DNA from: Vagococcus elongatus
GTDB taxonomy: Bacteria; Bacillota; Bacilli; Lactobacillales; Vagococcaceae
Assembly: GCF_003987645.1 (NCBI RefSeq)
Contig: NZ_NGKA01000002.1
Coordinates: 1 to 64,000 of the forward strand
Reading direction: 5' to 3'
Length of the DNA: 64,000 nucleotides
Shown here: positions 17,694 through 27,710 of the stretch, piece by piece
Layout of the letters: each line of letters begins with the position of its first letter
How positions within the stretch are numbered: the first letter of the stretch is position 1
Translations under genes and position numbers: made by a program
Notes under the pieces: generated by a model
Told to the model about the DNA's origin: nothing
Database searches by the model: none
Seen by the model: the letters and a program-made list of their open reading frames with translations, nothing else

Positions 17694-18136
17694 GTTTGTC
17701 TTAAAACATCTCACTAGCAATAATATCAAAAATTGTACGAACCTATCATCTTCCTATCTTTTTCCAAAAAGCATCTTTAAAGCAAATATTTAAAATTTTC
17801 ATTAAATCCACGACCACAGCTCCCCATTCCTGTGAAAATCTCCAGCGATTTATTCGAGTCATGAGTTCTATCTATGATAAGAATCTTGATAACACACCTA
17901 CTCTAATAAATATTATTAATGTTTTTGGTTATTTACAATTTGTATCTCGCACATACCCAAAAATATTGAATTAGCAGTCAGACTCCGTTAAACTGAAGGT
18001 AAGCTAAATCAAGTGATTTCAATGCTTACATACCGCTTGAGTGATTGCAGCGGTCTTTTACCATCAGTAGTTTTAGAAACAACGTAAAACTTTTCAAAAT
18101 ATTTTTATGTCATCATAACACAATGGGAGTGATCAA
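17694..18136. other. Intergenic stretch before the CapA-like gene
   Basis: About 440 AT-rich bases. I see no gene, repeat or RNA fold that I would defend. Confidence 0.35.
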
Positions 18137-19390
18137 ATGAAACGCAGAGAAAGGGAAAGGGCAAGAAGGAAGAAAATTGAGCGTGCAAAAATCGCCTTAG
18201 TGGCATTTTTAGGTATTATACTAGTCTTGTTAAGTTGGTATGCATTGGGTATGGGAAAAGAAAATACTGAAAACGCTAAAAATACTAGGAGCACGGTACC
18301 TTTAAAAAAACAAAAAGATGTTGCACAAGACAAAGAGCAAGATGGAGAACAAACCGCGACAATTATGGCTAGCGGGGATATGCTATATCACGATGTCGTC
18401 TACGGCGGCGCTTTTGACGGAGAAAATTTTGATTTTACAAATAATTATACACATATTACTCCACTTATTTCTTCAGCTGATTTAGCACTGGGAGATTTTG
18501 AAGGAACGATAAATCCCGACCGAGAATTAGCCGGCTATCCTGTTTTCAACGCACCTGAAGTGGTTGTGGAGAGTATTAAAAATGCTGGCTATGATGCCAT
18601 CACTCTTGCACATAACCATGTTCTAGATACGGGTATCGACGGGCTCCTCTATACTGCCAACGCGTTCAAAAAAGAAGGTTTAGATGTCTTTGGTGTCAAC
18701 GTTTCTAAGGATCAGGATATTTTAGTGAAAAATATCAATGGCATTAAAATTGCACTTTTGGGATATAGTTACGGATTTAACGGAATCGAAGCAACAATCA
18801 GTGAATCTGATTATAATACTTACCTAAAAGATTTAAATATGGAAAAAGTTCAAAAAGAAATCGAGCGTGCGGAAGAAATCGCAGATATCACTGTTGTGAT
18901 GCCCCAACTAGGAGTGGAATATAGTCTGACGCCTTCCGAAGAACAACAGGAAACTTACCGAAAAATGGTCGATTTTGGCGCAGATATTATTTTTGGCGGT
19001 CATCCCCATGTGGCACAACCAACGGAGATTATTGAAAAAGACGGCGAAAAAAAATTCATCCTCTATTCTATGGGGAATCTTCTGTCAAATCAACGATTTG
19101 AAACATTGGAAAATTATTGGACTGAGCGTGGCGTGATTATGGAAGTACAATTAACGAAAAAAAATAAAAAAACGGTGCTGAGTGATATCAAAGCCCACCC
19201 GACTTGGGTGTCAAGAGAACCTAAAGGCGGGATGACCTTTAACGGATACACCGCTTATGATTACCAAGTACTGCTCGCTGAAGATTATCTCAAAGATGGA
19301 AAACAGGCTGATACCGTTCCGGAAGAAAAACGGCAGCGTATTGAAACTGCCTACCATGAGATGATGGAATTATTGGATATAAAATGGTGA
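18137..19390 (+). CDS. CapA-like metallophosphatase-fold membrane protein
   Basis: 417 residues. A very basic N-terminus is followed by one membrane anchor (about 18-38) and a hydrophilic linker, then the PGA_cap domain of the calcineurin-like fold: ASGDML, LGDFEG, LAHNHVLDTG, GGHPHVAQ and YSMGNLL, together the metal-binding set. CapA (PgsA) works in poly-gamma-glutamate capsule synthesis in bacilli, but the partner genes capB and capC are absent here. Many lactic acid bacteria carry such orphan CapA proteins of unknown role, so a peptidoglycan or phosphoester substrate is equally possible. GGGAGTGA precedes the ATG. It is probably a single-gene unit. Confidence 0.9.
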   Translation: MKRRERERARRKKIERAKIALVAFLGIILVLLSWYALGMGKENTENAKNTRSTVPLKKQKDVAQDKEQDGEQTATIMASGDMLYHDVVYGGAFDGENFDFTNNYTHITPLISSADLALGDFEGTINPDRELAGYPVFNAPEVVVESIKNAGYDAITLAHNHVLDTGIDGLLYTANAFKKEGLDVFGVNVSKDQDILVKNINGIKIALLGYSYGFNGIEATISESDYNTYLKDLNMEKVQKEIERAEEIADITVVMPQLGVEYSLTPSEEQQETYRKMVDFGADIIFGGHPHVAQPTEIIEKDGEKKFILYSMGNLLSNQRFETLENYWTERGVIMEVQLTKKNKKTVLSDIKAHPTWVSREPKGGMTFNGYTAYDYQVLLAEDYLKDGKQADTVPEEKRQRIETAYHEMMELLDIKW

Positions 19391-19598
19391 GTTTGCAATT
19401 TTAACATTACCAAATTCAAAATGACCAGATTTTTTTCGACACTTTTCTGACACTTATGTCCCCTAGATATCTCTAAAATCTATTTCGGATACATTTCGTC
19501 ATTTGAGAACAATAATCGTTGTCATATAAGGCTTTTATCTTCCTTTTCCCCAAAATATAGCTTACTATTAAAGTATCAAACAAGGAGGTGTCTTTAAA

Positions 19599-20021
19599 AT
19601 GACATTTGATTTTTCTGATCGCGGTAAGCAACCCGTTGTTGAAGACATTGAAGGCATGACTTTGGCAAACGAGAACTTCCGAACAACTATTTGGACTGGT
19701 TCAAAATTACAGGTGACGTTGATGACGATTCAACCTGGAGACGATATCGGTCTGGAAATTCACCACGGGATTGACCAATTTCTAAGGATTGAAGAAGGAA
19801 ACGGCGTCTGCAAGATGGGCCCTGCCGAAGACAATCTAACCTTTGAGTCTCCTGTTAAGGCAGATGACGCGATTTTTGTTCCCGCAGATACTTGGCATAA
19901 TGTCGAGAACACAGGTACTGAACCTCTAAAATTATATACTATCTATGCCGGACCTGATCACGTTGCTGGAACAGTTCATAAAACACACAATGACGCAAGA
20001 AATGACCCTAATGAACATTAA
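19599..20021 (+). CDS. Single-domain cupin protein
   Basis: 140 residues forming one cupin barrel: motif 1 around GLEIHHGIDQFLRIEEG, with His residues and Glu as metal ligands, and motif 2 around PADTWHNVENTG. AAGGAGGTG lies nine bases upstream. The C-terminal tail is rich in His and Asp. Such proteins include small isomerases, dioxygenases and sugar-binding or stress proteins; nothing here decides. A perfect terminator follows, so the gene is transcribed alone. Confidence 0.88.
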   Translation: MTFDFSDRGKQPVVEDIEGMTLANENFRTTIWTGSKLQVTLMTIQPGDDIGLEIHHGIDQFLRIEEGNGVCKMGPAEDNLTFESPVKADDAIFVPADTWHNVENTGTEPLKLYTIYAGPDHVAGTVHKTHNDARNDPNEH

Positions 20022-20031
20022 TAAGCACTAT

Positions 20032-20065
20032 AAAACACCTAGCAACAATAGTTGCTAGGTGTTTT
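20032..20065 (+). terminator. Cupin gene terminator
   Basis: Perfect 15-bp stem (AAAACACCTAGCAAC and complement) around an AATA tetraloop, with T residues closing the right arm. Confidence 0.92.
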
Positions 20066-20389
20066 AATATCGAATTATGAGCTTTCAAAAATATCCAAAT
20101 CACCTACGTCAGATTAAATATTTTGATAAAAAATCAAACTCCTAAACAGCACCGTTCCCAATAAGATAACGATATATAATTCATTTAGCGAGATACATAC
20201 TAAAAAGAATTCATTAAAATTACCCGATGACTTCTAGCGATGATAATGTCCTTTCAAATACAAATAACTACTGGGCCGTTCCTGTCCCTGAAAATTCTTT
20301 TCTTTCAGTCATAAATGAGGCACACGCTTTTTAAGTAACGGTAAAATCAAAGTTTTCTTTGATTCTCTTGCATTTTTTCCTTACAAAAG
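20066..20389. other. Intergenic stretch between convergent genes
   Basis: No gene is supported between the cupin terminator and the rpmG terminator. The sequence is AT-rich, without a recognised repeat. Confidence 0.4.
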
Positions 20390-20416
20390 AAAAAGAAGCC
20401 TTTAAAACAAGGCTTC
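20390..20416 (-). terminator. rpmG terminator
   Basis: GAAGCCTT (20395-20402) pairs with AAGGCTTC (20409-20416). The A-rich stretch to its left gives a T-rich tail on the minus strand. Confidence 0.8.
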
Positions 20417-20432
20417 AAACATTCATCAAAAA

Positions 20433-20582
20433 TTATTTTGTTTCTCTGTGCAAAGTTACCTTACGTTGTCTTGGGCAATATTTTTTTACCTCTAAACGAT
20501 CAGGATTGTTGCGTTTATTTTTATTAGATAAATAATTACGCTCTTTACATTCAGTACATTCTAGAGTAATGTGTACACGCAT
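20433..20582 (-). CDS. rpmG: 50S ribosomal protein L33
   Basis: A 49-residue protein: [17 protein letters not shown] at the N-terminus and [15 protein letters not shown] at the C-terminus. It is a large-subunit ribosomal protein. The first CxxC pair is present, but the second is reduced to one Cys (CPRQR), so the zinc site is incomplete, as in the Zn-independent versions of Firmicute L33. GGAGG precedes the ATG. It lies downstream of the PBP gene on the same strand, an arrangement I recall from enterococci. Confidence 0.93.
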   Translation of the reverse strand: MRVHITLECTECKERNYLSNKNKRNNPDRLEVKKYCPRQRKVTLHRETK

Positions 20583-20711
20583 CGTATTCCCTCCAAACTT
20601 GTCTTAAACTATGAGTCATGCTCTTTCTCACACTCAGTTATCATACCATGATTTTTTATGCTTTTCCAGCCTTTTAATGAAATTTGTTAAGTAGTTCTCC
20701 TTTACAAACAA

Positions 20712-22790
20712 TTAGTGGGTATAGTTATAATACGCATTGAAAATTTCTTTCGTGATTGCCACATTATAGCCACCGTTGTCATCTTTCAAATGCGGCAGCA
20801 TCACGGCTACTGCTATCTCTGGATGATCATCTGTGTTGTAGGCTACCATCGTACTGTTGATCAATTCCACATCGCCTACTGCCGTTTCCGCCGTTCCTGT
20901 TTTGGCTGAAATAGTATACGCTGCTCCCTGTAAACCTGCCCCAGTTCGGCGAATGTCAGTCCCATTGACGACATTATAAAATCCATCCTGTACCACACCC
21001 AAATAATTTTTCTCGGCAACTTCATTTAAAATCGTTGGTGCAAATAATTCTTCCACATTTCCCAAACCGCCAGAATTATCATTGTCATAAATCCCTTTGA
21101 CGACTCTCGGTGCGACGCGATTCCCGCCATTGGCGATTGTCGAAACGTATTGCGCCATCTGCATCGGTGTATAAGTATCAAAGTTTCCAAAAGACAGATC
21201 CAGCAAATGTCCCATCCTTCCCGGAATCAGACCGTTCTCATCATAATGAGTCGTTGGAGAATAACCTGTAGCTTCACCCGGCAAATCAATCCCTGTTTTC
21301 GTCCCTAACCCATAATCCCGATAGGTTTTCCGCATGGTCTCAAATAAGTCTGTCCGATCAGGCAATACAAGATTTTGTCTATACTCCACACCCATCATCG
21401 ACAAGACGATTTTCATCATATAAACGTTTGAGGATACCGTCAGTGCGTCTACCGGATTTAATGAAACAGCTCGAGCGTACGCAGGAGCATTAAACAAAGA
21501 CGATTTGATTGTTCCGCCTTGAAAATATAAAGGCTCATCCACAAAGACGTCATTATTTTGTAAAATATCGTTCTCGTACCCGGCCATCACAGTTGCCCCT
21601 TTAATGGAGGAACCGGGGACAAAGGCTTTGTTAATCGTTCCAAGAACATCATCTCGTATTTCGCCGGTCTCGGAATCCCGCTCAAGTCCAACCATAGCCA
21701 GCACTTCTCCTGTTTGGGGATTCATCGCTACTGCATAGGCCCCTTCAGAATGTTCTGCTTTCCCACCACTAATCAGTCCTTGATAACTACTTTTTACAAT
21801 TTCCTCTACCTGTTTTTGGAAATCTAAATCAATCGTCAACATCAGGTTTTTCCCTTTTTCACCTTCATAGACTTGTTCTTGACTTTCGATTTCATTCTTT
21901 TTATTCAAACTCACCGTGGAACGAGATTTTGTTCCCCGTAAGACTGATTCGTATTGCTGTTCCAAATAACTGCGGCCCACCCGGTCATTCATCGCATAAC
22001 CCTTTGACAAATATGTCTCTAAAGATTCTTCCGGGATTCCCTGTTTAGCAGAGGTCACTGTGCCGAGAATACTGCGCAGCGAATCGCCTTGAGGGTATTC
22101 TCGTTCCCAGTCAAAGCCTGTCGACAGTCCCGGTATATCGGCCATATGTTCTCCAACAACCGCTATTTCTTCCTTCGTCACCTCTTCATTTTTGATGAAA
22201 ATAGGTTGCAAAGCATACGCCCCATTAATGCGGGTAAAAATAGAAGCGACAGCAAGGGTTGACGGATCAAAATTAATCTCATCATCTGTCACTTTGCTTA
22301 CATACACAATATATTCTTCAGAAGTAGACATTTTTTTGGCTTTTTCTTCTGCTGTCAGACGAGATTTCGCTTCTTCCAGATTAGCCTCATCAGCCAGCCA
22401 AAAATCTTTTTTGTCCCTTTCCGTCAACTTATCTGGCTGGACAGAAATAATGCCCGCAATTTTATGGGAAACGTCCAGAATCTCACTAGAAGTAGCTGTT
22501 TTACTTTTTGTATAAAGTATGGCCTGATTAGCTTTATTACTTACCAAAACCGTTCCCTTGGCATCGTAAATCATTCCTCTTGGGGCCTGACCTTCGACGA
22601 TGTTGATCTGACCAGATTGAATCCGTGCCTCAAAGAAATCTTTATTGACAATTTGTAAATATGCCAATTGAATAATCAGGGCAACAAATAAAGCAAATAC
22701 TATAAAAAACAAAAAATTCAAACGAAAAGGAATATGCGATTTTTTTACAGTTGATTCACTGTCATTTATTTTTTTTAATAAGTTCTTCAT
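20712..22790 (-). CDS. Class B penicillin-binding protein (PBP2b-like transpeptidase)
   Basis: 692 residues. One membrane anchor (about 24-46) is followed by the pedestal/dimerisation domain beginning APRGMIYD, then the DD-transpeptidase domain with all three active-site motifs: SSIK (Ser394-Lys397), SSN (453-455) and KTG (629-631). This is the monofunctional D,D-transpeptidase class that cross-links peptidoglycan for elongation or division; length and motifs fit the PBP2b-type essential enzyme of cocci. The start follows a GGAAAGG stretch. rpmG lies downstream. Motifs are intact, so it should be active and a beta-lactam target. Confidence 0.94.
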   Translation of the reverse strand: MKNLLKKINDSESTVKKSHIPFRLNFLFFIVFALFVALIIQLAYLQIVNKDFFEARIQSGQINIVEGQAPRGMIYDAKGTVLVSNKANQAILYTKSKTATSSEILDVSHKIAGIISVQPDKLTERDKKDFWLADEANLEEAKSRLTAEEKAKKMSTSEEYIVYVSKVTDDEINFDPSTLAVASIFTRINGAYALQPIFIKNEEVTKEEIAVVGEHMADIPGLSTGFDWEREYPQGDSLRSILGTVTSAKQGIPEESLETYLSKGYAMNDRVGRSYLEQQYESVLRGTKSRSTVSLNKKNEIESQEQVYEGEKGKNLMLTIDLDFQKQVEEIVKSSYQGLISGGKAEHSEGAYAVAMNPQTGEVLAMVGLERDSETGEIRDDVLGTINKAFVPGSSIKGATVMAGYENDILQNNDVFVDEPLYFQGGTIKSSLFNAPAYARAVSLNPVDALTVSSNVYMMKIVLSMMGVEYRQNLVLPDRTDLFETMRKTYRDYGLGTKTGIDLPGEATGYSPTTHYDENGLIPGRMGHLLDLSFGNFDTYTPMQMAQYVSTIANGGNRVAPRVVKGIYDNDNSGGLGNVEELFAPTILNEVAEKNYLGVVQDGFYNVVNGTDIRRTGAGLQGAAYTISAKTGTAETAVGDVELINSTMVAYNTDDHPEIAVAVMLPHLKDDNGGYNVAITKEIFNAYYNYTH

Positions 22791-22900
22791 GTTACGCTTG
22801 TTTCCTTTCCTCTGCTATCTTATCTTCTCCATTTTACATAAAGCCTTCAAAAAAAAAAAGAGATTTGAAGCAATTAATGACATTCTTAATAATCACTATC

Positions 22901-22928
22901 TAAAAAAGAACTGGATCGCTCCAGTTCT
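22901..22928 (-). terminator. thrS terminator
   Basis: AGAACTGGA (22907-22915) pairs with TCCAGTTCT (22920-22928) around a 4-base loop, followed on the minus strand by six T residues. Confidence 0.88.
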
Positions 22929-22935
22929 ATCATTT

Positions 22936-24882
22936 TTATTCTGACCGGCTATAAGAGGCGACATCAGATAACACGTGGTCAAGAAATTCTGAAATCGACA
23001 TTGTCGTCGTCTCTTTACTATTGTAGCGTCGAACGTTGACTGTTTGTTCTTCTAATTCCCGGTCTCCTACCACTAGCTGGTAAGGAATCTTATGGGTTTG
23101 AGATTCCCGGATTTTATAGCCCATTTTCTCATTGCGGTCGTCCACTTCAAAGCGCAATCCTTCAGCAGTTAATTTTTCCTTAATCTTGTATGCAAAGTCT
23201 CCATGAAGTGTTGAATTCACCGGAATAATCGTTCCTTGAACTGGCGCCAGCCAAGTCGGGAAAGCCCCTTTGTGGACTTCCGTCAAATGAGCCACAAAAC
23301 GTTCCATGGTCGAAACAATGCCTCGATGAATCACTACTGGGCGATGAGTATTTTCCCCATCTTCTCCCACATACGTCAATTCAAATCGTTCTGGCAGTAA
23401 AAAGTCCAACTGCACTGTGGATAAAGTTTCTTCGATTCCTAAAGCAGTTTTCACTTGAACATCCAGTTTAGGACCGTAAAATGCCGCTTCCCCTTCAGCC
23501 TCTTTATAATCCAAGCCCATTTCATCTACGGCTTCCTTGATCATCTTTTGAGCTGTTTCCCACATCTCGTCATCATCAAAATATTTATCCTTATTTTCCG
23601 GATCACGATAGCTCAAACGGAAGCTGTATTCGGTAATATTAAAGTCATTATAGACAGCAACCATCAATTCGATGGTCCGTTTAAATTCTTCTTTGATTTG
23701 ATCCGGGCGAACAAAGGTATGTCCATCATTCAGTGTCATCTCCCGCACACGCTGAAGCCCGGACAACGCACCTGATTTTTCATAGCGGTGCATCATTCCC
23801 AACTCGGCGATACGAATCGGCAATTCTCGGTAGCTGTGGACATCATTTTTATAAACCATCATGTGGTGAGGACAGTTCATCGGACGCAGAACCAGCATTT
23901 CCCCATCACCCATATCCATCGGCGGGAACATATCATCATGATAGTGATCCCAGTGACCAGATGTTTTGTATAAATCTACGTTTGCCAATACCGGTGTGTA
24001 AACATGCTGATAACCTAAACTGATTTCCTTGTCAGTAATGTATCGTTCAATCACGCGACGGATAGTGGCACCTTTTGGTAACCAGAAAGGCAGACCGGAA
24101 CCTACTTCAGGGCTGACCATGAATAAATCCAGCTCTTTACCTAGTTTACGATGGTCGCGCTCTTTTGCTTCCTCACGCATTTTCAAATATTCTTTCAATT
24201 CTTTTTTATCAAAAAAGGCTGTGCCGTACACCCGCTGCATCATTTGATTGTTGGAATCACCCCGCCAATAAGCCCCGGCGACTGATAAAAGTTTAAAGAC
24301 TTGTATCCTTCCAGTACTTGGCACATGAATTCCGCGACACAAATCAACGAAATCTCCCTGATCATAAACAGTGATGACTTCATCTTCCGGCAACTCATTG
24401 ATTAATTCGATTTTATAAGGATCATCTTTGAACAATTCCAACGCTTCCTCACGGGAAACCACCTTGCGGACGATGGGATTATTTTCTTTCACGATTTCCA
24501 TCATTTTTTCTTCAATTTTTGGCAAATCTTCTTCTGAAATAGGCGACTCCCCATTATCCGTATCATAGTAAAATCCGTTTTCAATCGCCGGACCTACACC
24601 AAAATGAATCTCAGGATAAATACGGCGAATGGCATTTGCCATCAAGTGGGCCGCAGAGTGACGCAAAATCCCAAGTGCATCTTCATGGTCTGGGGTGACA
24701 ATTTCAAGTCCTCCATCTTCTTCCAAAGGACGAACTAAGTCTATTAATTCTCCATTAAACTTTCCTGCTAAAGCTTTTTTCGCCAGACTCTTGCTGATAC
24801 TTTCAGCTACCTCAAAAGTAGTAACGCCTGTCTCATATTCCCGGACAGCGCCGTCTGGAAATGTAATTTTAATTTCTGACAT
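22936..24882 (-). CDS. thrS: Threonyl-tRNA synthetase
   Basis: 648 residues, the full bacterial length. In order: TGS domain (1-62), the editing domain with HSAAH near residue 75 and a CRGIH metal motif, the class II catalytic core ([35 protein letters not shown]), and a C-terminal anticodon-binding domain ([10 protein letters not shown] onwards). It loads Thr on tRNA-Thr and corrects Ser mischarging. GGAGG lies seven bases before the ATG. A T-box leader controls expression, so synthesis should rise when uncharged tRNA-Thr accumulates. Confidence 0.98.
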   Translation of the reverse strand: MSEIKITFPDGAVREYETGVTTFEVAESISKSLAKKALAGKFNGELIDLVRPLEEDGGLEIVTPDHEDALGILRHSAAHLMANAIRRIYPEIHFGVGPAIENGFYYDTDNGESPISEEDLPKIEEKMMEIVKENNPIVRKVVSREEALELFKDDPYKIELINELPEDEVITVYDQGDFVDLCRGIHVPSTGRIQVFKLLSVAGAYWRGDSNNQMMQRVYGTAFFDKKELKEYLKMREEAKERDHRKLGKELDLFMVSPEVGSGLPFWLPKGATIRRVIERYITDKEISLGYQHVYTPVLANVDLYKTSGHWDHYHDDMFPPMDMGDGEMLVLRPMNCPHHMMVYKNDVHSYRELPIRIAELGMMHRYEKSGALSGLQRVREMTLNDGHTFVRPDQIKEEFKRTIELMVAVYNDFNITEYSFRLSYRDPENKDKYFDDDEMWETAQKMIKEAVDEMGLDYKEAEGEAAFYGPKLDVQVKTALGIEETLSTVQLDFLLPERFELTYVGEDGENTHRPVVIHRGIVSTMERFVAHLTEVHKGAFPTWLAPVQGTIIPVNSTLHGDFAYKIKEKLTAEGLRFEVDDRNEKMGYKIRESQTHKIPYQLVVGDRELEEQTVNVRRYNSKETTTMSISEFLDHVLSDVASYSRSE

Positions 24883-24918
24883 GTCTATTCCTCCATCTTC
24901 CCTGACAAAATAAAGAGA

Positions 24919-25169
24919 TAAAAAAAGCCCAATGTCCCTGACACATTTGTCAGAAACATCAGGACGAATTTACTCGTGGTTCCACCTAACTTTAGAATAC
25001 AAAGATTCTCTTACACGCGGTAACGGTGCGACCGACTCAGCTTTCCGCTAAATTCTCAAAAGTGGTCATCCTTTGCGCAATACTTGGGAAATTCCAGCCA
25101 CGTTTCCCTTCTCTGATAAGTACGCATTCAAATTCAGGTGTCTTTATCCAATCATCTATCAGGTTTCTT
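24919..25169 (-). promoter_or_regulatory. T-box riboswitch of thrS
   Basis: The minus strand carries the conserved T-box core TGGAACCACG (24975-24984), which pairs with the tRNA acceptor end. It is followed by a terminator helix (GTCC/GGAC with inner CTGACA/TGTCAG) and a T run at 24920-24926. Upstream is a long stem I region with AGAGAAGGG and a distal loop. The likely specifier codon is ACC (Thr) at 25064-25066, followed by a purine. Core, terminator and downstream gene agree fully with a threonine T-box; the exact specifier pairing is an inference. Confidence 0.92.
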
Positions 25170-25175
25170 GTTGAA

Positions 25176-25204
25176 ATAGTATCACACTTTTTTTTTTTTC
25201 GCAA
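25176..25204 (-). promoter_or_regulatory. thrS promoter
   Basis: On the minus strand TTGCGA (25199-25204) and TACTAT (25176-25181) lie 17 bases apart, with TGA giving an extended -10. The spacer is almost all A. It overlaps the 3' side of the upstream MFS transporter gene region. Confidence 0.8.
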
Positions 25205-25226
25205 GCCGCGATGAAGCAAATCCTCT

Positions 25227-26486
25227 TTATGACTTTCTGGCATCTCTTTGGGGAAGTCTTTTGAACCCGAACCAAAGACTTGCAAGTGCAAAAACAACTG
25301 AACAAATCAGCAATAAATAAACTGCCGCATTCAACGTTTTCGCACTGGCCAAACCGGTAAACATTGTCGTAGCAATTGGAGGGACAGACATCAGCAATGT
25401 GCTGATGCCGCCATTGACAGAACCAAGTTTATCTATTGGAATTTGGCGTACCACCGCTGCAGAAAGTTTCGGCGAAGCCCCGCCCACAAACAACCCCACC
25501 CCAACTCCACCAATAAAAAGTACCCAAATATTCGCTCCCAGTATGCCAATGCCAACACAGAATATAGCCATAAAAATATAAAAACATAGCGTATTTAGCT
25601 CCATTGATTTAAATGTTTTTGAACCAAATAAACTTCCTGCCACGACACCAGCTGACATAAGGGCGCTGAATAACGCAAGTGAAAAAGAAAAATTATTGAT
25701 CAGCAAATGAGTATTTTCAATGAACAATAAACTGACTAGGGGGACTAACACTGTCAGCAGTCCGTTCGCCAGGCTGAACAATACTAATTGAGTAAACAGT
25801 ATGCGATTGTGGTAAAGCTCCTTAACAGAACTTACCATTTGTTCCCAAATCGTTCTGAAGGCAAGCTGCTGTCTGCTGCTATCCATCTGATTCTTTTCTA
25901 TCTGAAGCAACTCTGAAACTATCGTCAGCACGATAAGCACCGTTAAGAAAAAAGTGAAACTATTAATAAAAGCTAGCAGGCGATAAGAAAAAATCCCCAG
26001 CAAAAAAGCACCTACAAACTGGGACATCATATTGACGATTTGATTGATAGCCCCCTTCATTCCTTGCGCTTCTTCAAAATCTTCTGCGCTGACTAAAAAT
26101 GGCAGAAAAGGCGCCCAGAGACCAGCATCAAATTTTCCGATGATATCCGATACAAAATTTATCAAAGTAATCCCTGCCAATATCATCATTGAAGGTTTGA
26201 ATCCTATCAAAATGCCAACCAGGAAATAAAGACCCCCTCTCCATAGCCCAGTATAAATGATTTTCTTTGTACGCTGACCGCTCATGTCCGCAAGACTTCC
26301 CATCATCAAACTAAACAAGTACGGTAAGCTTTCGGACAAAGAAACCAGCATGATACCAAAATCAGGTCTATCCAGTTGCGCCGCGTAGGTCATCAACGCA
26401 ATGTAGTACATAGAATCTCCCAGCGTAGAAATAAAATTATTTATGATTGTTTTCCTAAACAGCGGATATTCTTTCAGTAACCTCAT
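25227..26486 (-). CDS. Major facilitator superfamily transporter
   Basis: 419 residues, almost entirely hydrophobic with about 12 predicted membrane segments. A basic cytosolic loop (SGQRTKKIIYTG) after segment 2 resembles the MFS motif A region. It looks like the macrolide/multidrug-type drug:H+ antiporters of Firmicutes rather than a sugar carrier, but the substrate is not predictable. GAGGGG precedes the ATG. It is transcribed away from the Rgg-type regulator gene 150 bases away, which is the natural candidate for its control. thrS follows with its own promoter. Confidence 0.88.
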   Translation of the reverse strand: MRLLKEYPLFRKTIINNFISTLGDSMYYIALMTYAAQLDRPDFGIMLVSLSESLPYLFSLMMGSLADMSGQRTKKIIYTGLWRGGLYFLVGILIGFKPSMMILAGITLINFVSDIIGKFDAGLWAPFLPFLVSAEDFEEAQGMKGAINQIVNMMSQFVGAFLLGIFSYRLLAFINSFTFFLTVLIVLTIVSELLQIEKNQMDSSRQQLAFRTIWEQMVSSVKELYHNRILFTQLVLFSLANGLLTVLVPLVSLLFIENTHLLINNFSFSLALFSALMSAGVVAGSLFGSKTFKSMELNTLCFYIFMAIFCVGIGILGANIWVLFIGGVGVGLFVGGASPKLSAAVVRQIPIDKLGSVNGGISTLLMSVPPIATTMFTGLASAKTLNAAVYLLLICSVVFALASLWFGFKRLPQRDARKS

Positions 26487-26594
26487 AATTCATCCCCTCT
26501 TCCATTAACTGTCTTTACTATAAAGGAGGGCGCCATAATATTTTCATTTGGTACAGTATTTCGGACTAACTCTCTAAAAAACACACTATCCCAT

Positions 26595-26602
26595 GCTATA
26601 AT
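26595..26602 (+). promoter_or_regulatory. Extended -10 of the Rgg-type regulator gene
   Basis: TGCTATAAT is a consensus extended -10 element about 35 bases before the proposed start codon. No -35 consensus is seen at normal spacing, which is common with extended -10 promoters. Confidence 0.6.
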
Positions 26603-26636
26603 AAACAAACATTAAGGGAAAGTGAGCAAAAGAAAA

Positions 26637-27539
26637 ATGAAAATTTTTTATGGTCCTACTATTCGCGACATCCGCTTAAACAAAGGGTACTCCCACAAAG
26701 AGATTTATACTGGTATTTTATCGAAAAGCTATGCAATACCATTTGAAAAAGGGGAACATGACTTAACTGTCAGCAAATTGGAGAAAATATTGGAACGACT
26801 GGAACTTTCCTATGAAGAACTGGTTTATATCCACAATGGTTATGAACACGTAGAACGGACACAAAATTTTAAAAAAATCGCTGAAGCGGCAAATAGTGGA
26901 AACATACCTAAACTGGAAGAAATTTATCTACAGCTCTCCCCAAAAAATTCCGATTCAGGAAAATTCCAAGCTGCTTTTGCTAGAATTTGCTTAGAGCGGG
27001 AAAAAAATGAGCAAACAGGAAGTGAAAAAACCACCTTTGATAAAAAAACAGTTGAATACATTTCTAATTATTTAAGAAAAAAAGATTCCATGTTTCTCAT
27101 TGAGATTAATGTCTTCATAAACAATATAGATATTTTCCCCTATGAACTGATGCTCATCCTACTAAAACAATCATTTAAAAGCCTAAAAAAATATCGGGAT
27201 TTTTATAAATTCCCTAATATTGTATCCTCCTTGCTGGTAAACTCACTATCAGTGATACTGCACCAACGAGACTGGAAAAACTTTGCCTATTATCTATCTC
27301 AGCTGGAGTTGTACAGTCTTGATCATTCTCAAACTTTTGAAAGAATTGTTTATCGCTTTTATTTGGGAATCTCTCTAATGATAGATGGAAAAAAAGAAGA
27401 AGGAGAACAAATAAGTTTATTTGCTATCCAAATGTTGGAAACATTGGAACAAGACAAAACTGCTAAAGGTTTATTGGGTTTATTACAATGGTTTATAGGA
27501 GATTATTTCAAAGATTCAAAGCATACAAAATCTTTTTAA
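26637..27539 (+). CDS. Rgg/GadR/MutR-family transcriptional regulator
   Basis: About 300 residues. The N-terminal XRE-type helix-turn-helix (1-60) begins MKIFYGPTIRDIRLNKGYS, the layout of Rgg proteins. The long C-terminal part is made of helical repeats like the peptide-binding TPR domain of Rgg and PlcR. I prefer ATG 26637; a GTG five codons earlier (26622) is possible because AAGGG lies just before it. Rgg proteins often respond to short secreted peptides, but I found no clear peptide gene nearby. It diverges from the MFS transporter gene, its likeliest target. Confidence 0.88.
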   Translation: MKIFYGPTIRDIRLNKGYSHKEIYTGILSKSYAIPFEKGEHDLTVSKLEKILERLELSYEELVYIHNGYEHVERTQNFKKIAEAANSGNIPKLEEIYLQLSPKNSDSGKFQAAFARICLEREKNEQTGSEKTTFDKKTVEYISNYLRKKDSMFLIEINVFINNIDIFPYELMLILLKQSFKSLKKYRDFYKFPNIVSSLLVNSLSVILHQRDWKNFAYYLSQLELYSLDHSQTFERIVYRFYLGISLMIDGKKEEGEQISLFAIQMLETLEQDKTAKGLLGLLQWFIGDYFKDSKHTKSF

Positions 27540-27556
27540 TTTAAATAGGTAAAATA

Positions 27557-27706
27557 ATGAACCAATCATCAAGTCATGACGAATATAGAGTGAAGGATGT
27601 TGGAGGCGGGAGATTGGAAGCTGAAGAATTAGAGCTGTGTATCGATACGTTTGGAACTGATGTTTATAGATTTTGCTGGAGTCTTTGTCAAAACAAACTT
27701 AACATA
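27557..27706 (+). pseudogene. Fragment of an ECF-type sigma factor gene
   Basis: The open frame gives about 50 residues of which LCIDTFGTDVYRFCWSLCQNKLN resembles region 2 of ECF/sigma-70-like factors (a D-x-Y-G-D-x-Y-R-F-C pattern), but it is cut off where regions 2.3 and 4 should follow. The sequence then runs into the pnp terminator. I read it as the 5' stub of a lost sigma factor gene. The match is short, so treat it as tentative. Confidence 0.45.
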
Positions 27707-27710
27707 GAAA

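Noticed and set aside
18137-19390. Poly-gamma-glutamate capsule operon
   Set aside because: Only a CapA-like gene is present. CapB, CapC and CapD homologues are absent on both sides.
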